Assembly (NCBI GenBank): GCA_940671915.1
Contig: CALNVZ010003434.1
Location: forward strand, 1,341,140 to 1,405,139
Direction: 5' to 3'
Length of the DNA stretch: 64,000 nucleotides
Source of the DNA: Paracentrotus lividus
Taxonomy: Eukaryota > Echinodermata > Echinoidea > Camarodonta > Echinidae
A program made the position numbers and the translations under genes. This document shows positions 12,601 to 24,700 of the stretch, piece by piece. Each line of letters begins with the position of its first letter. The stretch's first letter is position 1. The notes below the pieces were generated by a model, which did no database searches, had not been told where the DNA came from, and was given only the letters and a program-made list of their open reading frames with translations.

Positions 12601-12705
12601 AATCATCCAGTGTGAAATTGAATAACTTGTGCGTCGCGGTAAAGACACAAACTTTGCCTGCCAGATTCACTAAGATCACAATTGTACTTGTTTAACTATA
12701 CAATC
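9627..12705 (+). repeat. 1 kb block, copy 2, split by a LINE
   Basis: 9627-10484 matches 5368-6249 and 12581-12705 matches 6244-6373, with many indels (for example AATATAATAATACATG against AAATATAATATACATG). The two pieces are separated by a 2.1 kb LINE. After 12705 it continues into sequence (TAATTAAATCATTTTCC) that, in the mirror arm, directly follows the outer transposon; it therefore also shows the transposon's empty site. Confidence 0.75.
10485..12580 (+). mobile_element. 5'-truncated, decayed non-LTR retrotransposon (LINE)
   Basis: The insertion sits between GAGGAAGTTGATTC and TTCCGCTTTT, which are adjacent in the empty copy near 6230-6260. Around 11160-11260 broken frames encode reverse-transcriptase motifs: a QGS-like stretch followed by PPF-FLFI, then YADDTNLSFTH (catalytic Y-A-D-D box) at about 11242-11275. 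Further broken pieces of the C-terminal reverse-transcriptase region run to about 11700 (for example NVQITKVIENK and frames with several stops). The non-coding 3' end finishes with AATAAAGTAATCTTGAATCTTGAA-like tandem 7-mers (ATCTTGA), a tail style seen in CR1/L2/Jockey-type elements. Stops and frameshifts mean it is dead. Clade not assigned. Confidence 0.75.
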
Positions 12706-13863
12706 GTAATTAAATCATTTTCCTCTGTAGGCCTAAATGGCTGGGCTAAAGATCTAAAAATCACTGATAATGCTAGGACCGGTCTACAGGCATTAATTTT
12801 CTATAGATTATACTAAAAGTCAATTTGTTAACTAATTTAGTAATTAAGAGAAAAGGTCTTCTATTTTCTTCTTAAAATTAAGGTGGGTGCAATGAGCTAA
12901 CATGCTAAAAATGCAGGCTTCTATTTTCCCTTGCAAATCCGATCATTTCTGGTATTAGATAGCTATAAAGACAAGAAAGGGCATAATCTGCCTGCTAACC
13001 AAGGATTTGTACGTGCGAATATCGTTATCAGTGCAAGATTACAAATTATTGTACAAAGGGTGTGGCTTATACCTCACAAGCGAGTACAGTGTAATGAGTC
13101 TAGGGGCGATTTGGCGCGAGCAATACACTCCGGGCGGGCATTTTAGTCAAAGGTGTGATGCTAATCGCCAATATTTTATTTATAATTTCCTCAAGGGGAG
13201 CAAGCGATCTGTGAGGATAGAGTTGATTATTCCATTGATATGAGTAATTTATCTCTCATGGTAGGAATGTTTTTCTTGCCATCGTCATGGTTGCCGATCT
13301 GGATTATTGTGCATGAAATTATTATTTAGTCAGACAGCGGGAAAGGCTAGTTTGCCCGGGTAAGTCGGGTGATTAGGGGGAACAGGCTGTTTCCGAAGGC
13401 TGGCAAGATTTTGATAAAGAGATATTAATCCAGACAATGCGGGAAACAGGCTTAGTTGGCCGGAAGCTGGCAAGATTTGTGATAAAGAGATTTGTTATTT
13501 CCAGATTGAAATTGCGGGGAATTCGATTGTTGACGTGTTTTAACTGTCGTAGTCTCGTACATCAGGCTTGACCTGGCATTTATTTATTATTTCAGGCCTG
13601 TTCTAACTGCGGATAGATCAGCGGACTCCATTTTGGTTTCCTTCCAATCGACTTAACATGCTACATTCATCTGGCAAATTATTACAATGTCTATTTATTT
13701 ACGGTATATTATGATTATACTGTATGTTGATATGAAGTTCCAAAAAATTTGAATTGTTTGTTGACCACTCAAAGTTAACATGCAAAGGATTCGTCTTTAA
13801 AGGCCTGGACAGCATATAACAAGATTATCTTTTTTGTTTCTTTCTCGCTTTCTAGTCTCAAGT
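12706..13863. other. Non-coding stretch before gap 1
   Basis: No exon is supported. 13330-13520 contains loosely repeated phrases (GGAAACAGGC, AGGCTGGCAAGATTTTGATAAAGAGA), an irregular tandem repeat of about 75 bp whose mirror version is at about 20880-21060. The stretch recurs inverted at about 20500-21724. Confidence 0.5.
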
Positions 13864-13888
13864 NNNNNNNNNNNNNNNNNNNNNNNNN
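13864..13888. other. Assembly gap (25 N)
   Basis: Exactly 25 N. In the mirror arm the equivalent sequence (around 20498) is continuous, running from the TCTAGTCTCAAGT side to the CTCAAAGTGGA side with no missing bases, so the gap probably has no true length here. Confidence 0.98.
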
Positions 13889-14679
13889 CTCAAAGTGGAA
13901 ATAAAAGATACACTGACAGGATAGCCCATGAAAGCGGAAAATGCTTATTTCCAATGGGGTACTATAATGTGAACCGTACTACACAGGTATGATAGAGTCA
14001 TGCATAAATGAATTTCGAGAATCGCCAGAATTTAAAAGGTTTTGTATTTACGCTAATATAAAGGAATTAGGTTCTCTTATTCAAAGGCCATTTTTCCACA
14101 CAAACAAAAAATGATCTGCAGGTGTGGACAATGATGGACACATTTGGAATTATTATCATTGTGTCAATAAAAAGACAGAAAATACAAATTCATGTACACA
14201 ACAGATTAAAGCTCGACGAAGCTCTAATGAACATTTTTAAACTTATTATGCCTACTTTTGAAGTTAACAGCAAAATTTGGAGAAAATAGCAGACTATTGC
14301 GTTTTAAACTCACAAAAAATGTGGATTAAATCGCATTTCCCCCACTTTAGTAGTTATAATAACAATGAGTAATGTAGATTGTAATGAGAATTATACCAGC
14401 CATTTCCATGCGTGCACGATGTAGGATCCGATTTTCCCGTGTCCTATGCGCACGTTCTTCGATATGTCTACATCTTCAGAAGATTCATCCGTTATTTTAT
14501 CGCCTTCAGTGATTCAGGTTGGTGACACGACAATTAGTATATGGCCATTAAAAGATCATTCAGAAATGAAGTAAAACCTTTAAGTCGAAAAGTCTTGCAA
14601 AACATAAAAAACAGTGATTTTTAAAAGTTGTAAATTTCTTGCGGTGTCCTAGGGTTATCGTGACCCGGTATTGGTAAAC
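13889..14679. other. Non-coding stretch, repeat fragments
   Basis: 13905-14000 is a fragment of the 1 kb block (GATACACTGACAGGATAGCC and following). The rest holds no exon I can support. Recurs inverted at about 19750-20497. Confidence 0.5.
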
Positions 14680-15135
14680 TGCCATTTGGTCTAAAACCAC
14701 TTTGACTAATGTCCATTCGTTCTCATCCCACATGGTGTAATCCCATTTTGTCTAGAACAAGTTCGTCTAATTACCCTTTGATCTAAGTAGCACTTCGCAT
14801 ATTTACCATTTCGTCTAATTCCCATGTCGTCTATATGCCTAGTTCATCTTATGTCCACTTGGTCACTTCCAGTAACAAACTGGTTATAGACCAACTACTC
14901 ATTTGACATTAGACGAAAATGTAATTAGACCATTTGGCTATTGGACGAATTGGCAATCAGACAAATTGGTCATTAAACTGACCAAGTGAGAATTAGACCA
15001 AGACATATTATAAGACGAATTGCAAATTAGACCCAAATTGGTAGTAGGCCAAATGAGTTTAGCCCATGTGGTATTAGACAAACGGAGAATTAGACCGACT
15101 GTTGTTAGACCAATTGGCCTTGCGGACTATCGGCC
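14680..15135. repeat. Palindromic GTCTAAT minisatellite 3' of FReD gene
   Basis: The first half (about 14685-14880) repeats units such as CCATTTGGTCTAA, CCATTTCGTCTAATT and CCATTCGTTC, about 20-22 bp each. The second half (about 14900-15125) repeats the reverse complement (ATTAGACCAAATGG, ATTAGACGAAAATG), so the array folds on itself around 14890. It ends within about 10 bp of the FReD stop codon and would form the 3' UTR or immediate downstream sequence. Mirrored at 19290-19745. Confidence 0.8.
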
Positions 15136-15136
15136 C

Positions 15137-16460
15137 TTATACCAAGCGAATCTTCATTTCAGTTTTCTTGAGAGAGTAGAACCAGCCGTGCCACGTGATC
15201 CAAGTCACACCACCCTTTATATCAGTTGTTCCATTGAGATACAATCCATTCAGGTTGGATTCGAGACAATCATCATACCACCATGCCCCATGGCGAATGA
15301 CTGCACAGTGGTCATAATTATAACCATCATTGTCACGGTCTTTAGTTGAGAAAGGGCGGCCCTGGTGATAAATCAGACTGTCACCTAAATATAATTATGC
15401 AGAAAGTTGTGGAGAAAAGTGATAATTAGGCCTGAGGGTTAATTTGTATTATTTTATTTGCAAAGCTAATGGATAATACGTTTATCATAGGGCTTTGAAA
15501 CATGGTAAATCGCCAGATTACAATGAGTTCTCCCCGTGATATCACCCCTTCATTCAAGCCATAAGACTCAAAGAGTTTCTCAACAGCCATTATAATTAGA
15601 AAATGGGAAAATAAAGTGAAATTTGATGGAAAATGTATCTTTTCATCATTCCTAACTGGATTATGTGCACGGCAAAATGTTATTTTGTTATACTAAGCAG
15701 TGGCGCTGGCGGAGCCAAGATTTATAAATGGGGGGGGGGGGGGTATTGGGTTATGATTATGTACGTCTGGTACCATCCTTGGTTTCGAACTTGGGTCCAC
15801 TCTGTATTAGTTTATAGGCTGATGCAGAGACGTGACATTCAGCGTTACCGCTCGACCAAATCCTTATCGCTAATGAAGGGGGGGGGGGGGACAGGCCGGT
15901 AGAGTGTTCGTGCCTTGCCGAAATTTTACGATTTTAGCATGTACAGTCAATGAGTGTTTTTAGAGACAGGGGAAGAGTGAGTCCCCTGCACCCCGCCTGG
16001 ATCCGCCACTGATAATGAGGCCCTCATCAATTATGACGTACATATTTTTTTATTGCTTTTTTATCGACATTGCAGAATGATATTAACCGTGCATCAGTAA
16101 AAATGTATATACCTGCATCTCCTGAGTAATCCCCAATGGTCAGTCTGTATCGAAAGGTTTCACTGGCAATGGTGAAACTGCTATAGGAGGCATAGCTAGT
16201 GTTTCCTTCAAAATCTTCGAGATCAATCCGTAGTTCGTAGTTCTTCTGTGTCGTAATGTGGTGAATGTTGTCGTTACCGAGCCAGTGTTCGCCTGAGACG
16301 TTTCCAAAACCTTTTGTGTAATTATCCCATCCTTGATAGAAGTCGATCGAACCGTCCTGTCTCCGCTGAAACACCTACATATTTAAGAGGAACGTGGAGT
16401 ACAGGGTATCTCATAAAAATATAGTCTCAGAATGAATAAAGATACATTTGTAAAAAAAAA

Positions 16461-16495
<35 letters not shown>

Positions 16496-17635
16496 TAAAT
16501 AAATGTTTACAATTCCAAAGTGTCGGAGAACGGCCTCCCTAACATTGATTAGTCGAAACTTCAAAATGAAAAATGCTAGGAGACCATTTTTTTTCATCAA
16601 ATTGAGTAAATATATTCAAAATGTATCATGTGTATCACTAAACAAAGCAAAAACCAATATTTTGGATGAAAAGTATCGAAGGGTTTTGCATTACTTACCA
16701 AAACAACAACAAACGAAACAAACGAAACAAAACGAAACAAACCAAGTATAATGATGAACAACATCAATCAAATATAACAATTACCAACATCAATTATACA
16801 TACAATCAATAATTATAATTAAAAGCATAATTGAACCTACCGTCCATCCACCACCATCGGTCTCCATATCACAGTAGACATCTAGAGCATCATTACTAAA
16901 ACCATAAGGATAGATAGAATAGACTCCAGAGATGGTCACACCTCCAGCTTGAAGCTCAGTACAGTCTCGTCCATTAACTTGAAAAAAAGAAATACGAAGG
17001 TGAAGAATAAATATGAAAAGATTGAAAATCATAATTTGGGGAGATATATCTTCACAATCCTCAAAGCATTAGTTGAAGCTCAGGGTATAGTAACAAGTTG
17101 ATTGCTCCCTAGAAAGTCTAAGTCAAGAGTTGATTTCAAGTGCAAAATGGAATATTAACAGGTGTTTTATTCCAAAAGGTACTAAACCACCAGAAACTAA
17201 AATTGTGAAACATCATGAATTTTCTTTGGAACATTCTGTTAACAAAGTCAAATTATTAGATGTATTCAATTGATGTAATAAAGGATAGGTTTGAAAAGTG
17301 ATTTCCTACTTTTATTCGCTTTTATATTATTATAACCGTGCTTCAACGTATTTTACCTGAGACTACTGATGCAGTAGATGGAGATGCAGTAGTCGTATTC
17401 TCCTCATTCGACGCCGTAGTTCCCTCAGAAGACATCGTAGTTGCCTTTGTGGAGATCGAAGTCGCCTGTGTGGACATCGTAGTCAGCTCTGTGGACATCG
17501 TAGTTGCCTCTGTTAACATCGTAGTTGCCTTTGTGGACACGGTAGTTGACTCTTTTGACATCGTAGTCGCCTTTGTAGACATCGTAGTTGCCTCTCTTAA
17601 CATCTTAGTCACCTCTGTGGCCATTGTAGTCGCCT
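15137..17635 (-). CDS. Secreted fibrinogen-related domain protein, four 3' exons intact
   Basis: Exons on the minus strand: 17635-17357 (stalk), 16977-16841 (FReD N), 16374-16113 (FReD middle), 15384-15137 (FReD C and TAA stop). All junctions are AG/GT and phases match (1, 0, 1). The stalk is about 92 residues of 7-residue repeats such as EATTMST, rich in Thr and Ser, so probably O-glycosylated. The FReD is about 214 residues, normal length: GRDCTEL at its start, [40 protein letters not shown], the calcium loop DRDND, the CX12C pair in [19 protein letters not shown], and the [11 protein letters not shown] end. Sequons NVS, NTS and NGT are visible. FReDs bind sugars, acetyl groups or microbial surfaces and act extracellularly; specificity here is not known. 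The first exon is not in this copy; the match at 37408-37441 fits in frame. Confidence 0.93.
15698..16011. mobile_element. CAGTGGCG-ended MITE in last FReD intron
   Basis: Begins CAGTGGCGCTGGCGGAGCC and ends CCTGGATCCGCCACTG, so CAGTGGCG ends are inverted. Non-coding, with two G runs. It sits in the final intron of the FReD gene. Short deletion versions occupy the same intron in the two other FReD copies (41176-41234, 44705-44775), so insertion predates the gene duplications. The mirror copy is 18440-18751. Confidence 0.75.
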
Positions 17636-17984
17636 CTATATGGATATAGTATAGAAGTCATTAATTGGAGACAAAATTTATATCCTAGAACATGTAGAAG
17701 GTGATCTTGACAAGATCTGCCTAAACCCTTGATTAAATATATATCATAATGTAACAGAGTAAAATAGGAACCTAAGTTTCGTACAAAAATGCAGTGATCA
17801 CCGGAATGAGGCAACCGACATAGCAACAATAGATGCATGGATTCAAAATATTTAGTTCATTATTATTAGAAAAGTATTATATCGATCGATCGATGTCATA
17901 CAGGTCATGTCTGACCCTTTGTGACCCTGTTGATGATGCTTTTCCAAATAGCTCTGTCTTGTGCCATTATTATCATTTTTTTTT
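16456..17984. other. Loop between the inverted-repeat arms
   Basis: This 1.5 kb segment carries the FReD N and stalk exons and is not mirrored. It starts with a TAA/AATA microsatellite (16460-16500) and its 16470-17870 part recurs as a direct, near-identical copy at 32258-33710. The last 100 bp (17878-17984, including an ATCG tetranucleotide run) is unique in the window and ends in a T run at the start of the right arm. Confidence 0.8.
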
Positions 17985-18083
17985 TTTTTTACAAATGTAT
18001 CTTTTAGCAAGCAACTCTTATTATTATTCTGAGACTATATTTTTATGAAATCTCCTGTACTCCACGTTCTCTTAAATATGTAG

Positions 18084-19285
18084 GTGTTTCAGCGGGACAG
18101 GACGGTTCGATCGACTTCTATCAAGGATGGGATAATTACACAAAAGGTTTTGGAAACGTCTCAGGCGAACACTGGCTCGGTAACGACAACATTCACACAT
18201 TACGACAGCAGAATCTACGAACTAACGGTTGATATCGAAGATTTTGAAGGAAACACTAGCTATGCCTCCTAATGCAAGTTCACCATTGCCAGTGAAACCT
18301 TTCGATACAGACTGACCATTGGGATTACTCAGGAGATGCAGGTATATACATTTTACTGATGCACGGTAATATCATTCTGCAATGTCGAAATAAAAAGCAA
18401 TAAAAAATATGTAGTCATAATTGATGAGGGCCTCATTATCAGTGGCGGATCCAGGCGGGGTGCAGGGGACTCACTCTTCCCCCTCTCATCTAAAAACCAC
18501 TCATTGACTGTACATGCAAAATCGTAAAATTTCGGCAAGGCACGAACTCTACCGGGCTGTCCCCACCCCCCCTTCATTAGCGATAAGGATTTGGTCGAGC
18601 GGTAACGCTGAATGTCACGTCTCTGCATCAGCCCTATAAACTAATACAGAGTGGACCCAAGTTCGAAACCAAGGATGGTACCAGACGTACATAATCATAA
18701 CCCAATACCCCGCCCCCCCCCATTTATAATCTTGGCTCGCCAGCGCCACTGCTTAGTATAACAAAATAACATTTGCCGTGCACATAATCAGTTAGATGAT
18801 GAAAAGATACATTTTCCATCAAATTTCACTTTATTTTCCATTTTCTAATTATAATGGCTGTTGAGAACTCTTTGAGTCTTATGGCTTGAATGAAGGGGTG
18901 ATATCAGGGAGAATCTGTAATCTGGCGATTTACCATGTTCAAAGCCCTATGATAAACGTATTATCCATTAGCTTTGCAAATAAATATACAAATTAAACCT
19001 CAGGCCTAATTATCATTTTCCCAAATTTCTGCATAATTATATTTAGGTGACGTCTGATTTATCACCAGGGCCGCTTTCTCAACTAAAGACCGTGACAATG
19101 ATGTTATATTATGACACTGTGCAGTCATTCGCCATGGGGCATGGTGGTAGATGATTGTCTCGAATCCAACCTGATGGATTGTATTCAATGGAACAACTGA
19201 TATAAAGGGTGGTGTGACTTGGATCACGTGGCACGGCTGGTTCTACTCTCTCAAGAAAACTGAAATGAAGATTCGCTTGGTATAA
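18084..19285 (+). pseudogene. Mirror copy of FReD middle and C exons, frameshifted
   Basis: 18084-18341 corresponds to the exon at 16374-16113, and 19047-19285 to the exon at 15384-15137. Splice sites are preserved (AG before 18084, GT after 18341, AG before 19047), but the first is 258 nt rather than 262 and the second 239 rather than 248. Visible lesions include CAGCGGGACAGG for CAGCGGAGACAGG (one base lost), a lost C in the CATTCACCACATTACG region, a TAA created in place of the TATAG at the SYASYSS position, and several single-base losses around the DRDND loop. No N-terminal or stalk exons accompany it on this strand. It may be a true inverted pseudogene or an uncorrected-read artefact. 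Confidence 0.8.
18440..18751. mobile_element. Mirror copy of CAGTGGCG MITE
   Basis: Begins CAGTGGCGGATCCAGG and ends GCCAGCGCCACTG; the inverted copy of 15698-16011, in the intron between the two broken FReD exons. Confidence 0.7.
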
Positions 19286-19289
19286 GGGC

Positions 19290-19745
19290 CGATAGTCGCG
19301 AAGGCAATTGGTCTACAACAGTCGGTCTAATTTCCGTTTGTATAATACCACATGGCTAAAACTCATTTGCCTACTACCATTTGGGTCTAATTTGCAATTC
19401 GTCTTATAATATGTCTTGGTCTAATCTCACTTGGTCAGTTTAATGACCAATTTGTCTGATTGCCAATTCGGTCCAATAGCCAAATGGTCTAATTACATTT
19501 TCGTCTAATGTAAATGAGTAGTTGGTCTATAACCAGTTTGTTACTGGAAGTGACCAAGTGGACATAAGAATGACTAGGCATATAGACGACATGGGAATTA
19601 GACGAAATGGTAAATATGCGAAGTGCTACTATAGATCAAAGGGTAATTAGACGAACTTGTTCTAGACAAAATGGGATTACACCATGTGGGATGAGAACGA
19701 ATGGACATTAGTCAAAGTGGTTTTAGACCAAATGGCAGTTTACCT
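19290..19745. repeat. Mirror copy of GTCTAAT palindromic minisatellite
   Basis: Inverted copy of 14680-15135, again with a switch of unit orientation in the middle (about 19525) and again starting just after the FReD stop. Confidence 0.8.
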
Positions 19746-21724
19746 AATACCGGGTCACGATAACCTAGGACACCGCAAGAATTTACAACTTTTAAAAATC
19801 ACTGTTTTTATGTTTTGCAAGACTTTTCGACTTAAGGTTTTACTTCATTTTTGAATGATCTTTTAATGGCCATATACTAATTGTCGTGTCACAACCTGAA
19901 TCACTGAAGGCGATAAAATAACGGATGAATCTTCTGAAGATGTAGACATATCGAAGAACGTGCGCATAGACACGGGGAAATCGGATCCTACATCGTGCAC
20001 GCATGGAAATGGCTGGTATAATTCTCATTACAATCTAACTTACTCATTGTTATATAACTCTAAAGTGGGGGAAATGCGATTTAATTCCATCATTTTTGTG
20101 AGTTTAAAACGCAATAGTCTGCTATTTTCTCAAATTTTGCTGTTATTTCAAAAGTAGGCAAATATTTAAAAATGTTCATTAGAGCTCGTCGAGCTTTAAT
20201 CTGTTGTGCATATGAATTTGTATTTTCTGTCTTTTTATTGCACAATGATAATAATTCAAATGTGTCATCATTGTCCACCTGCAGATCATTTTTTGTTTGT
20301 GTGGAAAATGGCCTTTGAATAGAGAACCTATTCCTTATATTAGCGTAAATACAAAACTTTTAAATTCTGGCGATTCTCGAAATTCATTTATGCATGACTC
20401 TATCATACCTGTGTAGTACGGTTCACATTATAGTACCCATTGAAATAAGCATTTTCCGCTTTCATGGGCTATCCTGTCAGTGTATCTTTTTTCCACTTTG
20501 AGACTAGACAAGGAGAAAGCAACAAAAAAGATAATCTTGTTATATGCGTTTGTCCATGGCCTTTAATAAGACGAATCCTTTGCATGTAACTTTGAGTGGT
20601 CAACACAATTTCAATTTTTTTGGACTTCTTATATCAGCACATATTAATACATAATATTACACGTAAATAATAACATGAATATTGCGTAAATATGAATGTT
20701 ATTGCAAATGTATATTAAGCTAACGATCTGGAAGGACCAAAAATGGAGCGCGCTGATCTATCTGCAGTTAGACAGCCGTGAAATAAATAAATAAATGCCA
20801 GGTCAAGCTCGATGTACGAGACTACAGACATGTATAAAAATTCATGTAACAATCGATTCCCCGCATATCAATCTGGACAATAAATATACTCTTTATCACA
20901 AATCTTGCCAGCCTTCGGCAAACTAGCTGTTCCTAATAGCTGGGCAAACTAGGCCTGCTTCCCCGCTTGTCTGGACAATTAATATACTGTTTATCAAAAA
21001 TCTGCCAGCCTTCGGGCAAACTAGGCCTGTTCCCGCTAATATGACTCGGCAAACTAGAGCCTGTTCCCGCTTGTCTGGACAATATATATATAAATCTTCA
21101 TCAACAATAAATCCAGCATTCGGCAAACCAGTGACCATGGCAAGAAAAACATTCTCCATGAGAGAATATTATATCTCATATCATGGAATAATCCATACTT
21201 CATCCTCACAGAGTCGCTTGCTCCCCCTTTGAAGGAAAATAATAAATAAATATTGGCGATTAGGCACACACATTTGACTAAATGCGCGCCACAGAGCTAG
21301 TATAAGCTCGCCGCCAAATCGCCCTAGACTCATTACACTGTAATACTGCTTGTGAGTATAAGCACAACACTTTGTAAATAATTTGAGTTAATCTTGCAAC
21401 TGATAACGATACGTATCGCAGAAAATCCTTGGTTAGCAGGAGATTATGCACTTCTTGGTTATAAGTATCTAATACAGAAATGTCGGATTTGCCAAGGGAA
21501 AAGAACCTGCATTTTAGCATGTTAGCTCATTGCAAACGCACCTTAATTTTAAGCAGAAAATAGAAGACTTTTCTCTTAATTACTAAAATTAGTTATACAC
21601 AACATTTGCTTAGTAATATCTATGAAAATTATGATGCAGAGACCGGTTAGCATTACAGTGATTTTTTTAGATCTTTTTAGCCCAGCCATTTAGGCCTACA
21701 AGAGAAAATGAATTATTAATGATT
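19746..21724. other. Mirror of 12706-14680, no gene
   Basis: Non-coding reverse complement of the left arm. The join near 20498 spans the position of gap 1. The CTAGGCCTGTTCCCGCT repeat at about 20930-21070 is the mirror of the 13330-13520 repeat. No exon supported. Confidence 0.5.
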
Positions 21725-24700
21725 CAGGCCCGTAACCAGGGCGGGGGGGGTTGCGGGCGGGTTCGAACAACCACCCCCCCCCCCCGCAGAGCGAAGCAGG
21801 GTCGGCTTGAACAAAAAAAATAAATAATAAAAATATAATAAAATCCCGATTTTGGCAGAAATGCAGCAGATTACTTGAATAGATAATACAAAGAAAAAGC
21901 GAAGTTAAAAACACTTTGCTTTCAGTCCACATACATGTAATTCTTTCGCTCGGCGCTTCGTGTCGGTCACTTTTATTTCTGTGGAAGATAATCCATGATT
22001 TTCTGACAAATTACCGCAGGATTAACACTTAAACCATTTACAACGGAATGTTTCCCCGTTTGCATTTTGTTTCTATTTTATATTTTTAATTATGTTATTT
22101 CAATTTTAGGAAATGATGTAAAGAATAATAGGCCTATATTGCGAGAAGGCGCGCGAGTATCGGTGCGGGACTGTGTGGCGAGCATAGGTGGGGCAACAGG
22201 CTGAACCCCACTTTTTCATCCACCTAAAGGTGCCCCTAATTCATTTCAAAAGTGTTTCTTTTCTAAGAGCTAAAAAGAGTCATCTTATACTATAACTAAG
22301 AAGCTTCTCAGAGTTTTGAAAATCCGTGGACAACTTCTTCTGGTTTAGAAGGGGCCTTTTAAATATTAAAAAGGTGCCCCACTTGTTTACTCTATATTTC
22401 TTTTAAAAACTCCAAATTATCGGCTCGCGTTGCGCTCCGCGGATCTAAATAGGGTCCATAATGCACATAAAACTCATTTTGAGCTCAAAGTTTATTACTT
22501 CGCACCTTCCGCAATTGAGAGTATTGAGGGTCTATCAGAGGCGGTGAACCGAGGGCAAAGGGGGCACGATGCTCTCCCAAACATTTTTCATGCATCTCTT
22601 GCACCCTTTTCTTTTATACTAAAAAGAAGCCTTTCATACTCTTTAAAAAAGTACCATGGACAATTTCTTAAAAAAGTTTTCACTTAACATAATACAAAGT
22701 GCCCCCTTCTAATTACTTCATATGTCTTTTAAGACCCCAATTTTCCTTGCTACGGTATTCAGCTATAGCGAACCTGCACTGTATAAATTAACAACATATA
22801 AGTATAGTCTGATATTAAATAAAGGGGTAGGGCCAGTGCCCTCTGCTGAGACAAACTTGTCAAAAGAATTGGTGTAATGTGCTTGGGCTAGATTGGGGGT
22901 GGGCTAGGCCTGTAGCCACACAATAACTTCATAGCAAAAGATTATTTATTAACAGAGCCAGATTATTATGTACTTCAACATGGATCCTAAAAAGAGTCTC
23001 AAAGGACAATTTGTTAGGTCAAAACATTAATAGACTCGCGATACTAAATACCCTTACAAAAATGTCCTGTGGTTATTCCTTAATGGTATTTCTGTATGCC
23101 CTGTGGTATAAACATATGGTATTGTCTGAATGTCCTGTGGTATTCCCCTATGGTATTTTCTATGGTACAGATCACAATACGCAATAGAAGTACCATAAGG
23201 GAAAAACCACACAGGAAAAAGGGTACCCTATAGAATACAAAGTACCAAAGCAGTGCTGTGGGTATTTGGCACAAAATACCATATGAAATGTGTAATTGCT
23301 GTATGGTTTTGCAAGGGAAGTACCTATATTTATGAGTATTTCTGTTTATGGTTTTTTGGCTCAAATAGCATATGTAGGTGATAATTGTAATTGAGAGAAA
23401 TACCATATTAATGGTGTTTGCTGTTGTTTTTTTGGCACAAATACACTTATGTATGGTTTGCTGTATGGTTTTTGTGGCACAAAATACCATATGTTAATGG
23501 TATTCTGTATGTTTTTTTTTGATTATGCAACAATACATATGTATGGTATATTATTGTATGGTTTTTTGGCACAAATACCATATGTTTAGGTATTGCTGTA
23601 TGGTTTTTTGGCGACAAATACCATATGTAGGTATTGGCTTGTATGGTTTTTATGGCCAACATACATAATGTTATGGTATTGCTGTATGGTTTTTTGGCAC
23701 AAAACCATATGTATCTTGGTATAAAGCTGTTATGGTTTTTTGGCACAAATACCATATGTATGGTATTATGCTCTAATGTTTTTTGAGACAAATATACCAT
23801 AATAGTATGGGTATTGCTGTATAGTTGTTTTTGGCAACAAATAAACCATATAGTATGGTTTGCTTGTATGTATTTTTTTTTTACAATATAACATTTTGAT
23901 GGTATTGCGTGTATGTTTTTTTGGCAGCAAAATACACATGTAGTGGCACAAATACACTGTATGAAAAAGTTCCATGAACGCCGTTTAAAATTTGCTTTAC
24001 ACTCAAAAACGCAGCGTGGAGCACGAAATGCAACTTTTTTTATATTATTACTTTATTTTTTTACATACGTTAATCCTTTAAATCACTGTGAGATTGTTAT
24101 TTGCTTTTGTGCGCGTAAGCGCCGAGCTACATATTTGCTCTATAATAATTAATCATTGTATTCACGAGCTGAATAATACTAACTCTTAAAGAAAATCAAT
24201 TACGTAAGGCGAGTGAAAATCTCATAAATCACGTTTATGAAATCATGGTATATGTTGTAAATCCTTTTCTAGATAATGGTCACTTTTTATAACGATAGGA
24301 AACCTGAAAACAAAAGAATTTAAAGAAAATTAAAAAGTTTATATTCCATCCATCATTTGGGAAGTGGCAAATACAAAAATTATCCAATTATTTAGAAAAT
24401 AAAAACAAATGTGAAGCTAAAAATCAAGGGGGACCATGTCCTCTGATTGAACAAGCCAAATTTGGAGAGGATTATTATACACTAGATCGGAATAATAAAG
24501 ACCCAAAAGAGACCATATAACATAGGCTAATATCCAAAAATTAACAATAGATGACTCACCCACCACACACTTATGCCAAAATTACATAATAAAGAATAGC
24601 GTTGTAAACAAATAAAAGAAAATAAATGAATAATATGGGGACCTGCAAGAAGAGTTATTTAGTTTAATTATTGTCTGGTGTTTTTATGTTTGGCAGCGAG

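Larger units (their letters stand above)
162..16455 (+). repeat. Left arm of giant inverted repeat
   Basis: Blocks along this stretch recur in reverse order and opposite strand at about 17985-32232. Examples: the FReD exon at 16113-16374 returns at 18084-18341, the minisatellite at 14680-15135 returns at 19290-19745, the transposon at 6376 returns as 25815-21725, the palindromic element at 3168-3925 returns at 28437-29200, and sequence around 200 returns just before 32232. The arms differ mostly by one-base indels. The left arm has 9627-12705 (a second copy of a 1 kb block plus a LINE) with no mirror equivalent. Boundaries were read by eye. Confidence 0.85.

Noticed and set aside
17343..17649. 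Plus-strand Val/Asp-rich frame over the stalk exon
   Set aside because: Antisense shadow of the Thr-rich repeats; the minus-strand exon has splice sites and joins in frame to the FReD. The same applies at 33126-33455.
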